DNA of 6,487 nt from Treponema sp. GTDB lineage: Bacteria; Spirochaetota; Spirochaetia; Treponematales; Breznakiellaceae. The translations under genes were made by a program, and so were the position numbers. Positions 1-5,430 of this stretch are shown in pieces. The notes beneath the pieces are model-generated. The model ran no database searches, was not told where the DNA came from, and saw only the letters and a program-made list of their open reading frames with translations. Positions within the stretch are counted from its first letter, which is position 1; each line of letters opens with the position of its first letter. The stretch lies in the NCBI GenBank assembly GCA_031255815.1, contig JAIRRU010000073.1, positions 1-6,487 on the forward strand. The letters are read 5' to 3'.

Positions 1-878
1 CTGGGCGGGTTCTTGTAGTAGGCCGGAAGCCGGGCTTCCGCCAGGATGTAGCGGTCTTCCCCGTCCTGGACCATCACGTAGTCGATGTCCGGCCCCACGG
101 TGAGGGCCAGGTTGGAGGGGAGGGTCCAGGGGGTGGTGGTCCAGGCCAGGAGGTAGCTGCGCTCGTCCAGGCTGTCCAGCAGGGCCTGGTCCGGGGTCGC
201 CGCTTCCCCACTTTTGATTTTGAAGCGCACGGTAATGGCCGGGTCGTGGACATCCTGGTAGCCGCCCAGATTGAGTTCGTGGTTGGAAAGCACCGTGGCG
301 CAGCGGGGGCAGTAGGGGAGGATGTAGTGGCCTTCGTAGAGGAGGCCCTTTTCCCAGAGGGTCTTCATAACCCACCAGATGGTCTCCATATAGTCCGGAT
401 CCATGGTTTTGTAGTCGTGGTCGAAGTCCACCCAGCGGCCCATGCGGGTAACCGCCTGCCGCCATTCGTTGACGTAACGCAGCACCGAGGCGCGGCAGGC
501 CTCGTTAAACTCGGCAATGCCGAATTTTTCGATATCGGTCTTGGAGTTGAGCCCCAGCTCCTTTTCGATGAGGTTTTCCACCGGGAGGCCGTGGCAGTCC
601 CAGCCGAAGCGGCGTTCGACTTTTTTGCCTTTCATGGTCTGGTAGCGGGGGATGATGTCTTTTATGGTGCCGGGCACGAAATGCCCGAAGTGGGGGAGCC
701 CTGTGGCGAAGGGGGGGCCGTCGTAGAAGACAAATTCGTCTGCGGGACGCCCCTTCCCCGCGAAGGCCCCTTCCCGCCGGGCCACGGATTTTTCAAAAAT
801 ATGGTTCTTTTCCCAGTAGGCAAGGATACCCTCTTCCAGTTTGGGGAAATTAACCTTCGGATCCACCGCTTTATACAC
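1..878 (-). CDS. ileS: Isoleucyl-tRNA synthetase, eukaryotic-type clade, N-terminal part (C-terminus outside window)
   Basis: Class I aminoacyl-tRNA synthetase that charges tRNA-Ile in the cytoplasm. The reading frame is open from a GTG at 878-876 to the window edge and encodes 292 residues. In order: N-terminal [16 protein letters not shown]; the ATP-binding signature as [11 protein letters not shown] (HFGH at residues 63-66 in place of HIGH); [10 protein letters not shown] near 92-101, which recognises isoleucine; CPRC at 190-193; and TTPWTLPSN at 248-256, where the CP1 editing domain begins. The [11 protein letters not shown]...[13 protein letters not shown] block resembles the eukaryotic-type IleS clade rather than the E. 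coli type; family knowledge links that clade with natural mupirocin tolerance, which is not tested here. The KMSKS loop and anticodon domain lie beyond the edge. The start is fixed by GGGAG at 893-889 and an in-frame stop at 932-930, with no ATG between. The family's usual length is about 1,000-1,100 residues, so about a quarter is visible. Confidence 0.95.
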   Translation of the reverse strand, partial: MYKAVDPKVNFPKLEEGILAYWEKNHIFEKSVARREGAFAGKGRPADEFVFYDGPPFATGLPHFGHFVPGTIKDIIPRYQTMKGKKVERRFGWDCHGLPVENLIEKELGLNSKTDIEKFGIAEFNEACRASVLRYVNEWRQAVTRMGRWVDFDHDYKTMDPDYMETIWWVMKTLWEKGLLYEGHYILPYCPRCATVLSNHELNLGGYQDVHDPAITVRFKIKSGEAATPDQALLDSLDERSYLLAWTTTPWTLPSNLALTVGPDIDYVMVQDGEDRYILAEARLPAYYKNPP

Positions 879-981
879 CGTTTTACCACTCCCGGGGCGG
901 CGGCGCCGGAAAACCGCAGAGCGCCCCGATTACTGAATTCGCGCCCGCCCGCAAAACCGCCTGCTTTGCGAACGGAGCTTC

Positions 982-1007
982 CATTTGCATACGCAAATGC
1001 GTTTTTT
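982..1007 (+). terminator. Terminator-like hairpin with T-run, upstream of ileS
   Basis: CATTTGC (982-988) pairs perfectly with GCAAATG (993-999) around the loop ATAC, and CG plus six T (1002-1007) follows on the plus strand. The shape is that of an intrinsic terminator, but the stem is short and AT-rich and no plus-strand gene precedes it. It could stop antisense transcription or belong to the repeat-rich spacer. On the minus strand it lies about 100 bases before the ileS start. Confidence 0.3.
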
Positions 1008-1062
1008 AGACAGCCTGCCCATAATGCGCCCGCGTCATGACAGGCCCGAATTATAGGTAAGG

Positions 1063-1090
1063 CTGTTCCGAAACTCCGGTTCTGGAACAG
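1063..1090 (+). repeat. 28-nt imperfect palindrome, copy 1
   Basis: CTGTTCC (1063-1069) and GGAACAG (1084-1090) form a perfect 7-bp stem around a core containing AACTCCGGTTC. It aligns without gaps, 28 nt for 28 nt, to the reverse complements of 1285-1312 and 2681-2708. All three share the layout TGTT-like end, variable stem bases, an AACTnCGGTTTC-like core, then an AACA-like end. This copy stands alone, without the flanking part seen with the other two. Confidence 0.6.
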
Positions 1091-1208
1091 GCCCGTGTTT
1101 CCGTGTTTTAGCCGGGCTTGGGCATTTGAAACGATCCCAGTATGCCATAAAGGGGGCTTTTTATCTATACGGGGGGAGAGAACGGGGAGGTACCGCCCTT
1201 ACTCATCA

Positions 1209-1312
1209 GGCTTGTTCAAGAATGCGCTTGGTTCGCGGACGGATTCCGCGGAATGTTCCGCGTTTCGCCGTTCTTAAGCGCCTGTTGTTCAGAAATTCCA
1301 GTTTCTGAATAA
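1209..1312 (+). repeat. Composite dispersed repeat, copy A
   Basis: About 104 bases aligning with 2607-2708. Shared blocks are GGCYTGTTCAAGAA at the left end (1209-1222), a block from CCGCGTTT through GCCGTTNTTAAGCGC at 1258-1280, and the 28-nt palindrome at the right end (1285-1312; stem TTCAGAAA / TTTCTGAA, loop TTCCAG). The middle differs between copies. Here it carries CGCGGA / TCCGCG, a 6-bp hairpin. The alignment is by eye; other genomic copies cannot be seen. Confidence 0.6.
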
Positions 1313-1397
1313 CTCTGTTGTCTCCCTCCGCCTGTCCGGTTAGTACCTTGTTTACACTAAAACTCGAGATAAGCGTAACAACCGGGAACAAGAATTT

Positions 1398-1543
1398 TAA
1401 CCGCGAAGGCGTACAAAGGCGAAGAAGGAAAGAAGAAGGGAGAAACATAGTATAGTAGCAGGTACAAAATTTCTTCAACTCAGGGCAATTGAGATGAAGT
1501 ATCGAAGTTTTCGATGTAAAAGTTCGTGCTGTTCGTGTGGTTA
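1398..1543. repeat. Possible miniature element with degenerate inverted ends
   Basis: The left end reads TAACC followed by two CGAA units (CGCGAAGG...GGCGAAG, 1398-1424). The right end, read on the minus strand from 1543, is TAACC followed by ACACGAAC and AGCACGAAC. The ends are therefore similar and inverted, though far from identical. Between them lie a purine-rich tract, a 9-bp hairpin with one mismatch (CTTCAACTCA / TGAGATGAAG, 1473-1499) and a 6-bp hairpin ATCGAA-GTT-TTCGAT (1501-1515). There is no open reading frame of note. It may be a mobile-element relic or a structured non-coding RNA. Confidence 0.35.
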
Positions 1544-1600
1544 GTGGCTATCCCTTTATCCATACTTTTAGCCTAAACAAGGCAGTAGGCACCGAAGTAA

Positions 1601-1639
1601 CAATTCCCACCGTTCGCGGTTATTTTAAACCGGGAATTG
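1601..1639. repeat. 8-bp perfect inverted repeat ahead of the reductase promoter
   Basis: CAATTCCC (1601-1608) and GGGAATTG (1632-1639) are perfect reverse complements 23 bases apart. The interior contains a small ACCG-TTCG-CGGT hairpin (1609-1620). The repeat ends 21 bases before the -35 box at 1661, so it could be a protein-binding site or the end of an upstream RNA. No T-run follows it. Confidence 0.3.
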
Positions 1640-1660
1640 CCGCAAGAGTCCCTCTCCCCC

Positions 1661-1689
1661 TTGACAGGCGGAGAAAACGGATTTATAGA
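1661..1689 (+). promoter_or_regulatory. Sigma-70-type promoter of the aldo/keto reductase
   Basis: TTGACA (1661-1666), a perfect -35 box, is followed by a 17-base spacer and TATAGA (1684-1689), a 4/6 match to the -10 box. Transcription would begin near 1696. That leaves a leader of about 25 bases containing AGGGGG (1706-1711) nine bases before the TTG start at 1721. Promoter, ribosome site and start fit each other. Confidence 0.7.
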
Positions 1690-1720
1690 AAAGATGTTTT
1701 ATGAAAGGGGGAACCGGAAA

Positions 1721-2602
1721 TTGGAATACACCAGCCTTGGAAAGACGGGCAGAAAGGTAAGCAGGATAGGGTTTGGCGGCGCTACCGCGGGGATACGTAA
1801 CTATGTACACCGTTTCGATCCCGAAAACGGGGAAGACCGCCGGGGCGTAATCGAGGGAATCCGGGAGGCGTACAAACTGGGGATCAATTACTTTGATACC
1901 GCGGAAGGCTACGGCAACGGGGCGAGCGAGAGTATCTTTGGCGAGGCTTTGGCCGGTATTCCCCCGGAAGAGATATTCCTTGCCACCAAGGTTTCCCCCG
2001 CCCGGAAGGACGAAGTCCGCGAGGCGGGAGACATCCGGGAATCCCTTGAAAACAGCTTGAGACGGCTCCGGAGGGATTATATCGACCTTATCCAGATCCA
2101 CGGCAGTTATTATAGCGACGGGAAAGCCCGGGCAATTTTGAAAAAGGGCGGCGTGGCCGATACTCTGCAGAAGGCCAAAGATGAGGGCCTGGTAAAATTT
2201 GTCGGTTTTACGATCGAAGCGCAAAATACGGCGCTTGAACGCTTTTTAGACAGCGGGCGTTTTGATACGATTCAGATACAGTACAACCTGCTCTTTCAGC
2301 ATCCCTACGATCCCTACTTTACCAGCGGCAGCCTTTATACGGCAAAGGAAAACAAGCTTGGCGTTGTGGCAATGCGCACGGTAACATCCGGGATATTTCA
2401 AAAATGGATACAAATGGTAAATCCGGCCAATACCTTTAACTACAACCCCGCGCTGATTCAATTTGTGCTTTCAAACCCCCTGGTTGACGTCGCCCTTTTG
2501 GGAATGAGGAGCGCCGAACGGGTTCGGGAAAACGTAGCTATCTGCAACGATCTTACCGGGCGCATCAATATTAAGGATCTTCATTACCGGATCGCGGATT
2601 AA
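1721..2602 (+). CDS. Aldo/keto reductase
   Basis: Probable NADPH-dependent oxidoreductase of the aldo/keto reductase superfamily (TIM barrel, cytoplasmic), 293 residues, a normal length. The start is taken as TTG at 1721 because it gives the classic beginning MEYTSLGKTGRKVSRIGFGG, has AGGGGG nine bases upstream, and lies downstream of the predicted transcription start. Catalytic tetrad: Asp59 and Tyr64 in FDTAEGYG, Lys90 in FLATK, His127 in IQIHG. GEAL (about 74-77), the FVGFT strand and the late QIQYNLL block are also typical. In-frame codons further upstream (TTG 1637, ATG 1694) would place translation before or at the transcription start. A 12-bp hairpin begins eight bases after the stop. 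The substrate cannot be predicted; many relatives act on sugars or small aldehydes. The following hydrolase may be co-transcribed if the hairpin is leaky. Confidence 0.92.
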   Translation: MEYTSLGKTGRKVSRIGFGGATAGIRNYVHRFDPENGEDRRGVIEGIREAYKLGINYFDTAEGYGNGASESIFGEALAGIPPEEIFLATKVSPARKDEVREAGDIRESLENSLRRLRRDYIDLIQIHGSYYSDGKARAILKKGGVADTLQKAKDEGLVKFVGFTIEAQNTALERFLDSGRFDTIQIQYNLLFQHPYDPYFTSGSLYTAKENKLGVVAMRTVTSGIFQKWIQMVNPANTFNYNPALIQFVLSNPLVDVALLGMRSAERVRENVAICNDLTGRINIKDLHYRIAD

Positions 2603-2606
2603 ACCG

Positions 2607-2708
2607 GGCCTGTTCAAGAACCCGGCCGGTTCTTGAACAAGTCTTGTAAAATGCCCGCGTTTGCCGTTTTTAAGCGCTTGTTGTTGGGAAACCGAAGTTC
2701 CTCAACAG
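2607..2708 (+). repeat. Composite dispersed repeat, copy B
   Basis: Second copy of the repeat at 1209-1312. The left end GGCCTGTTCAAGAA here opens a 12-bp hairpin. The middle block CCGCGTTTGCCG...TTAAGCGC (about 2655-2676) matches copy A with one indel and a few substitutions. The right end is the 28-nt palindrome (2681-2708), whose stem bases differ from copy A yet still pair: TTG-GG-AA against TTCC-T-CAA with one bulged base. It fills most of the gap between the reductase and the hydrolase. Confidence 0.6.
2611..2639 (+). terminator. 12-bp perfect hairpin after the reductase; possible terminator or repeat arm
   Basis: TGTTCAAGAACC (2611-2622) and GGTTCTTGAACA (2628-2639) are perfect reverse complements around the five-base loop CGGCC. 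The stem begins eight bases past the reductase stop codon. No T-run follows (AGTCTTGTAAAATG), so rho-independent termination is doubtful. It could instead protect the 3' end of the message or act as an arm of the surrounding repeat. Confidence 0.45.
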
Positions 2709-2736
2709 CGTTATTACTGAGGAACGAGGCGGAAAA

Positions 2737-3414
2737 ATGTTTGAATACCATGTACTTACCATCGGGCGCTTTTCCCGGAACCGTTTTTGGGGGGAGCTGG
2801 AAAGCCGGGCCTACCGGGACGCGCTCTGTACGTCAACCCTTATCAAGGGCAAAATGAATATGGTGGCCGATCCTTCCCTGCCCCCGGATCAAATGGCAAA
2901 GACCCTTTACGACCGTTCGGGGCTGCGGCCTGACGCCGTTGCCGCAGTGTTTATCACCCATGCGCACGGGGATCATTACGCAGGGCTTGAGCTTTTCGAA
3001 CATGCCCGGTGGTTTATGAGCGGCATTGATCTTGCGGCCATGAGGAAATCGGATAACCCGCGCAGCCGGGAACTTGCCGGAAAAATTCAGCCGTTTGAGC
3101 CGGGCGCTTTGGACGGATTGGAGTTTGTCCCCCTCCCCGGACATACCGCCGGCAGCGCCGGCCTTTTGTTTCAGAGCGAGGACGGCAGGGTAATGGTCGC
3201 CGGGGACGCGGTGATGACCCGGGATTTCTTCCGCCACCGGGCGGCGTACTACAACGCGGCGGACAAAGAACAGAACCGGGACTCGATTGTCAGGATTGCG
3301 GAGACAGCGGATATCGTCGTCCCCGGGCACGGCAATTATTTTATTGCGCGCAATATTTCATCGACGGCCCTGCCCTCGGCATCGGGAAGTTCCACGCCGA
3401 GCAGTTTGGCGTAA
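2737..3414 (+). CDS. Metallo-beta-lactamase-fold hydrolase
   Basis: Small cytoplasmic MBL-fold protein, 225 residues. All zinc ligands are visible: HAHGDH at residues 75-80, His136 in LPGHT, Asp157 in VAGDAV and His198 in VPGHG, so a working two-metal hydrolase is expected. Substrate is unknown; the layout resembles short glyoxalase/MBLAC1-like hydrolases, but that is only a resemblance. ATG at 2737 has GAGG (2726-2729) seven bases upstream. No separate promoter is obvious, and the gene may be read from the reductase promoter 135 bases away through repeat B. Oddity: the family fold usually ends shortly after the VPGHG strand. Here residues 201-225 (YFIARNISST..., rich in Ser and Ala) are encoded entirely on the opposite strand of the convergent phosphodiesterase, suggesting a tail gained by loss of the original stop. 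Confidence 0.88.
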   Translation: MFEYHVLTIGRFSRNRFWGELESRAYRDALCTSTLIKGKMNMVADPSLPPDQMAKTLYDRSGLRPDAVAAVFITHAHGDHYAGLELFEHARWFMSGIDLAAMRKSDNPRSRELAGKIQPFEPGALDGLEFVPLPGHTAGSAGLLFQSEDGRVMVAGDAVMTRDFFRHRAAYYNAADKEQNRDSIVRIAETADIVVPGHGNYFIARNISSTALPSASGSSTPSSLA

Positions 3415-4634
3415 GTCGGCGCCTCGTCAATAATACTGCCTTTTTCCAAAACCACCCCTTCCTGTATATGGGGGCCTTTGGCGGCAAGGATCGGCTGAGG
3501 CCCCTTGCCGGGGAGGTAGCCGTGGGTGGCTTTGCCGTAACGGTAATCGGAAAAATCAAAATTTTTTACCAGCGGCCGCTTCCAGTCGTCGCCAAAGGAT
3601 GTATAGCCGTCGGTTTCCAGAACAAAGGAGAAATTGCCGCCGAGCCGTTCCTTTTCACGGGCCTCGTTCTCCGTATATACCTGGCTAATGCCGTAGATCC
3701 CCTCTTCGCAGAAACTGCGGAGCAGGGCGTGGGTTTTCCGGTATAGTTTCGGATCGTCAGGATCTTTAAGGTAAACCAGCGCGGACATGCCGTTGGAGAG
3801 GCTGTAGGCGTCCCAACTGCTGATATTGCCCGCACCGTCGCTGCGGATAAGGCCGTAATCGGCCAGCAGTACATTTATATTAACGGCGCGCTTTATTTCC
3901 ATTTGCCCGTGATCGCTTACCAGAAAGAAATCTGTTTCTTCGCGGACGCCTGCTTCCTCAAGGGCGTCCATGATCTGCCCTATCCACTGGTCGGTTTGTT
4001 CTATGGACACATCGATCTTTTCGTTGAAAACGCCGTAGCGGTGACGGGCGCCGTCAATATTGGCGGGGTGGATGACCATAAATTCCGGCTTGTACTGGCG
4101 GATAATGTCGCAGGTGCAGTTCACGATAAAGTAATCCAGGGAAGGGTGTTCCCGTTCCTTCATGTTGTGAAAATACCGGGCAATAATTTTCATCATTTCG
4201 GGGCTCGAACCGGATCGGGTAAAAGCGGCTTCCATGGAATCTCCCGCGCCCTGCGTCCAGTATTCATCAATAAGGTAATCGATGGAAGGATGCCTGCCCG
4301 TTACCGGCCAGAATACCGCGGCGGTTGAGTAGCCGCCGCTTTTCGCGGCGTCAAAAATGTCCCGCACCTTTACCGCGTCGTGGAACCACAGCCAGGGCGG
4401 GGCCAGGTTTCCCGGGCGGAACTCCAGGTTGCCGCTTATCCCGTGGGTGTCGGGGTATGTCCCGGTAGTCATAGTTACATGGGCCGGATAGGTAACCGTA
4501 GGGTAAATGGTTTTGACTCCTTGTATTTCGGAACCCCCTGCCAGATAGCGCTTGAAATTGGGAAGGGTCCTTAAATAGGCCAGATCCTCCCCCACAAGGG
4601 CGTCCGCGGAAAAAACAAAAAGCCTTCTCTTCAT
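3336..4634 (-). CDS. Type I phosphodiesterase/nucleotide pyrophosphatase-family enzyme (alkaline phosphatase superfamily)
   Basis: Metal-dependent phosphodiester or pyrophosphate hydrolase of the NPP-like branch, 432 residues. There is no signal peptide or membrane segment (the N-terminus MKRRLFVFSADAL is a beta strand), so it is probably cytoplasmic, unlike many secreted relatives. Expected active-site elements, in order: Asp11 (FSADAL), nucleophile Thr48 in YPTVTYPAHVTMTTG with THGISGN following, Asp194 and His198 in NIDGARHRYG, Asp241 and His242 in VSDHGQM, and His371 in ATHGYLPG. The ATG at 4634 is preceded by a strong AGGAGGG five bases upstream, and a promoter lies at 4698-4669. The 3' end overlaps the convergent hydrolase gene by 79 bases. 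The substrate is unknown; nucleotides, phosphonates or lipid headgroups are all possible in the family. Confidence 0.9.
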   Translation of the reverse strand: MKRRLFVFSADALVGEDLAYLRTLPNFKRYLAGGSEIQGVKTIYPTVTYPAHVTMTTGTYPDTHGISGNLEFRPGNLAPPWLWFHDAVKVRDIFDAAKSGGYSTAAVFWPVTGRHPSIDYLIDEYWTQGAGDSMEAAFTRSGSSPEMMKIIARYFHNMKEREHPSLDYFIVNCTCDIIRQYKPEFMVIHPANIDGARHRYGVFNEKIDVSIEQTDQWIGQIMDALEEAGVREETDFFLVSDHGQMEIKRAVNINVLLADYGLIRSDGAGNISSWDAYSLSNGMSALVYLKDPDDPKLYRKTHALLRSFCEEGIYGISQVYTENEAREKERLGGNFSFVLETDGYTSFGDDWKRPLVKNFDFSDYRYGKATHGYLPGKGPQPILAAKGPHIQEGVVLEKGSIIDEAPTYAKLLGVELPDAEGRAVDEILRAIK

Positions 4635-4668
4635 GTTATCCCTCCTGATAAACCAAGCCTGCGCCGCA

Positions 4669-4698
4669 ATCTTACAAGCGACGCGGGCCCCGCGTCAA
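4669..4698 (-). promoter_or_regulatory. Promoter of the phosphodiesterase gene
   Basis: On the minus strand TTGACG (4698-4693) is followed by an 18-base spacer and TAAGAT (4674-4669). These match 5/6 and 4/6 of the sigma-70 consensus. Transcription would start near 4662, giving a leader of about 28 bases that contains the AGGAGGG ribosome site. Confidence 0.55.
4680..4696. promoter_or_regulatory. Palindrome inside the promoter spacer, candidate operator
   Basis: GACGCGG (4680-4686) and CCGCGTC (4690-4696) form a perfect 7-bp inverted repeat with a GCC centre. It covers most of the spacer between the -10 and -35 boxes and runs into the -35 box. A repressor bound here would block polymerase. 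It could also be a chance GC-rich palindrome. Confidence 0.35.
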
Positions 4699-4787
4699 TG
4701 CGGCGCTCAAAACTCATCCAAATTGGTCTTAGTCAGCTTTGCCCTGCCCGCATTGCGAAAAAACAGCCGATCGGTTTCTTGTCTTTG

Positions 4788-5366
4788 TTACCTGTGGTTG
4801 TTCCGCTGACGGAAGGATCTTGCTATGAGGGCGGCGGTTTCCTCCGGGCTCTCCCCGGCCCTAAGGCTTAGATCCGCTATTTCCCGGTAGATTGCCCCCC
4901 GCCGCAGGTGGAGCTGCCGGTGGGTTTCCCGGGGATTCCCGGTTTTGAGGAAGGGCGGGAATTCTCCGGTCTTTTCCGCCGCCGCTTCTATCCGTTTCCA
5001 GGCGGTTTCCGCGGGGACTTCAAGGTAAACCGTGAAGATCCGGCCGGATCTTTTGAGCGAGGGATCTTTAAGCAGATCCATGGCGGCGCCGTTGTCCGCG
5101 AGACCCCCGCCTGCGGCGACGGCGCGGAGCCCCCTCTCCTCCCTGTCAAAGAGCTCCCGCAGGGCTTCGGCCTCGGCTTTCCGGAAGATATCCGGCCCCT
5201 CCCCGTACAGGGCGCGGGGGCTTTTCCCGGTACGGGCTTCCACCAGTTCGTCCAGATCGGTAAAAGGCAGCGCCTGATTGTTTTCCTCCGCCCAGATCCG
5301 GGCAAGGGCGCGGCCGGCGCTGGTTTTGCCTGAGTGTTTCGGCCCCACAAGCAGAATAGTTTCCAC
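4788..5366 (-). CDS. aroK: Shikimate kinase
   Basis: Phosphorylates shikimate at the 3-hydroxyl using ATP, in the pathway to chorismate; cytoplasmic P-loop kinase. From the GTG at 5366 it has 192 residues, normal for the family, beginning METILLVGPKHSGKTSAG. Walker A is GPKHSGKT (8-15). Shikimate-binding Asp37/Asp39 lie in FTDLDE, Arg62 in IFRKAEAEAL, glycines at 86-88 (AAGGG) and Arg156 in LRRGAIYREIADL. Oddity: at the lid segment, usually RPLL-like with an ATP-contacting arginine, this protein reads PPFL (137-140). A TTG at 5381 is an alternative start giving 197 residues; both starts have a ribosome site (GAGGTG before GTG, AAGGTG before TTG) within a near-duplicated stretch. The gene stands alone, 153 bases before the phosphodiesterase and divergent from the PrsW-like gene. 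A related P-loop small-molecule kinase cannot be fully excluded. Confidence 0.87.
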   Translation of the reverse strand: METILLVGPKHSGKTSAGRALARIWAEENNQALPFTDLDELVEARTGKSPRALYGEGPDIFRKAEAEALRELFDREERGLRAVAAGGGLADNGAAMDLLKDPSLKRSGRIFTVYLEVPAETAWKRIEAAAEKTGEFPPFLKTGNPRETHRQLHLRRGAIYREIADLSLRAGESPEETAALIARSFRQRNNHR

Positions 5367-5384
5367 AGATTTACACCTCAAAGA

Positions 5385-5412
5385 TTCACCTTAAAGATCC
5401 GGACGGTATTAT
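5385..5412 (+). promoter_or_regulatory. Candidate promoter of the PrsW-like gene
   Basis: TTCACC (5385-5390, 4/6) and TATTAT (5407-5412, 5/6) are 16 bases apart. Transcription would begin near 5419, only about 12 bases before the ATG at 5431. A run of alternating TA follows (5415-5424), and TATAAA at 5421-5426 could act as a still closer -10 box, giving a leaderless message. The same 64-base gap must also hold the divergent shikimate kinase promoter. Confidence 0.4.
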
Positions 5413-5430
5413 GCTATATATATAAATGGC

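Larger units (their letters stand above)
879..1720. other. Long non-coding interval with hairpins and dispersed repeats
   Basis: Between the divergent ileS and aldo/keto reductase starts there are about 840 bases without a credible gene. The small open frames here have no ribosome site, recognisable domain or coding-like composition, and several run through repeats. The interval holds, in order, a terminator-like hairpin (982-1007), a 28-nt palindrome (1063-1090), a composite repeat (1209-1312), an element with inverted-repeat-like ends (1398-1543), a widely spaced inverted repeat (1601-1639) and the reductase promoter (1661-1689). No convincing promoter for ileS was found by eye. Confidence 0.7.

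Noticed and set aside
246..1040. 264-codon plus-strand open frame opposite ileS
   Set aside because: It is the antisense shadow of a clearly conserved ileS frame, with no recognisable domain of its own; such long antisense frames are common in GC-rich genes.
1206..1478. 90-codon minus-strand open frame in the spacer
   Set aside because: Its C-terminal half translates composite repeat A, it starts with TTG without a convincing ribosome site, and it has no family features.
1637..1720. Longer N-terminus for the aldo/keto reductase (TTG 1637 or ATG 1694)
   Set aside because: These codons lie before or at the predicted transcription start and lack a ribosome site; homologues begin at the LEYTSLGKTG segment.
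2633..2857. 74-codon frame overlapping the hydrolase start
   Set aside because: It runs through repeat B and out of frame into the well-supported MBL-fold gene.
2737..3414. MBL-fold gene as a pseudogene because of its odd tail
   Set aside because: The frame is intact, all zinc ligands are present and the ribosome site is good; only the C-terminal tail is unusual.
4750..4775. Possible terminator after shikimate kinase (CCGATCGG then T-run on minus strand)
   Set aside because: The T6 run is real, but the preceding hairpin has a stem of only a few pairs, so it is not convincing.
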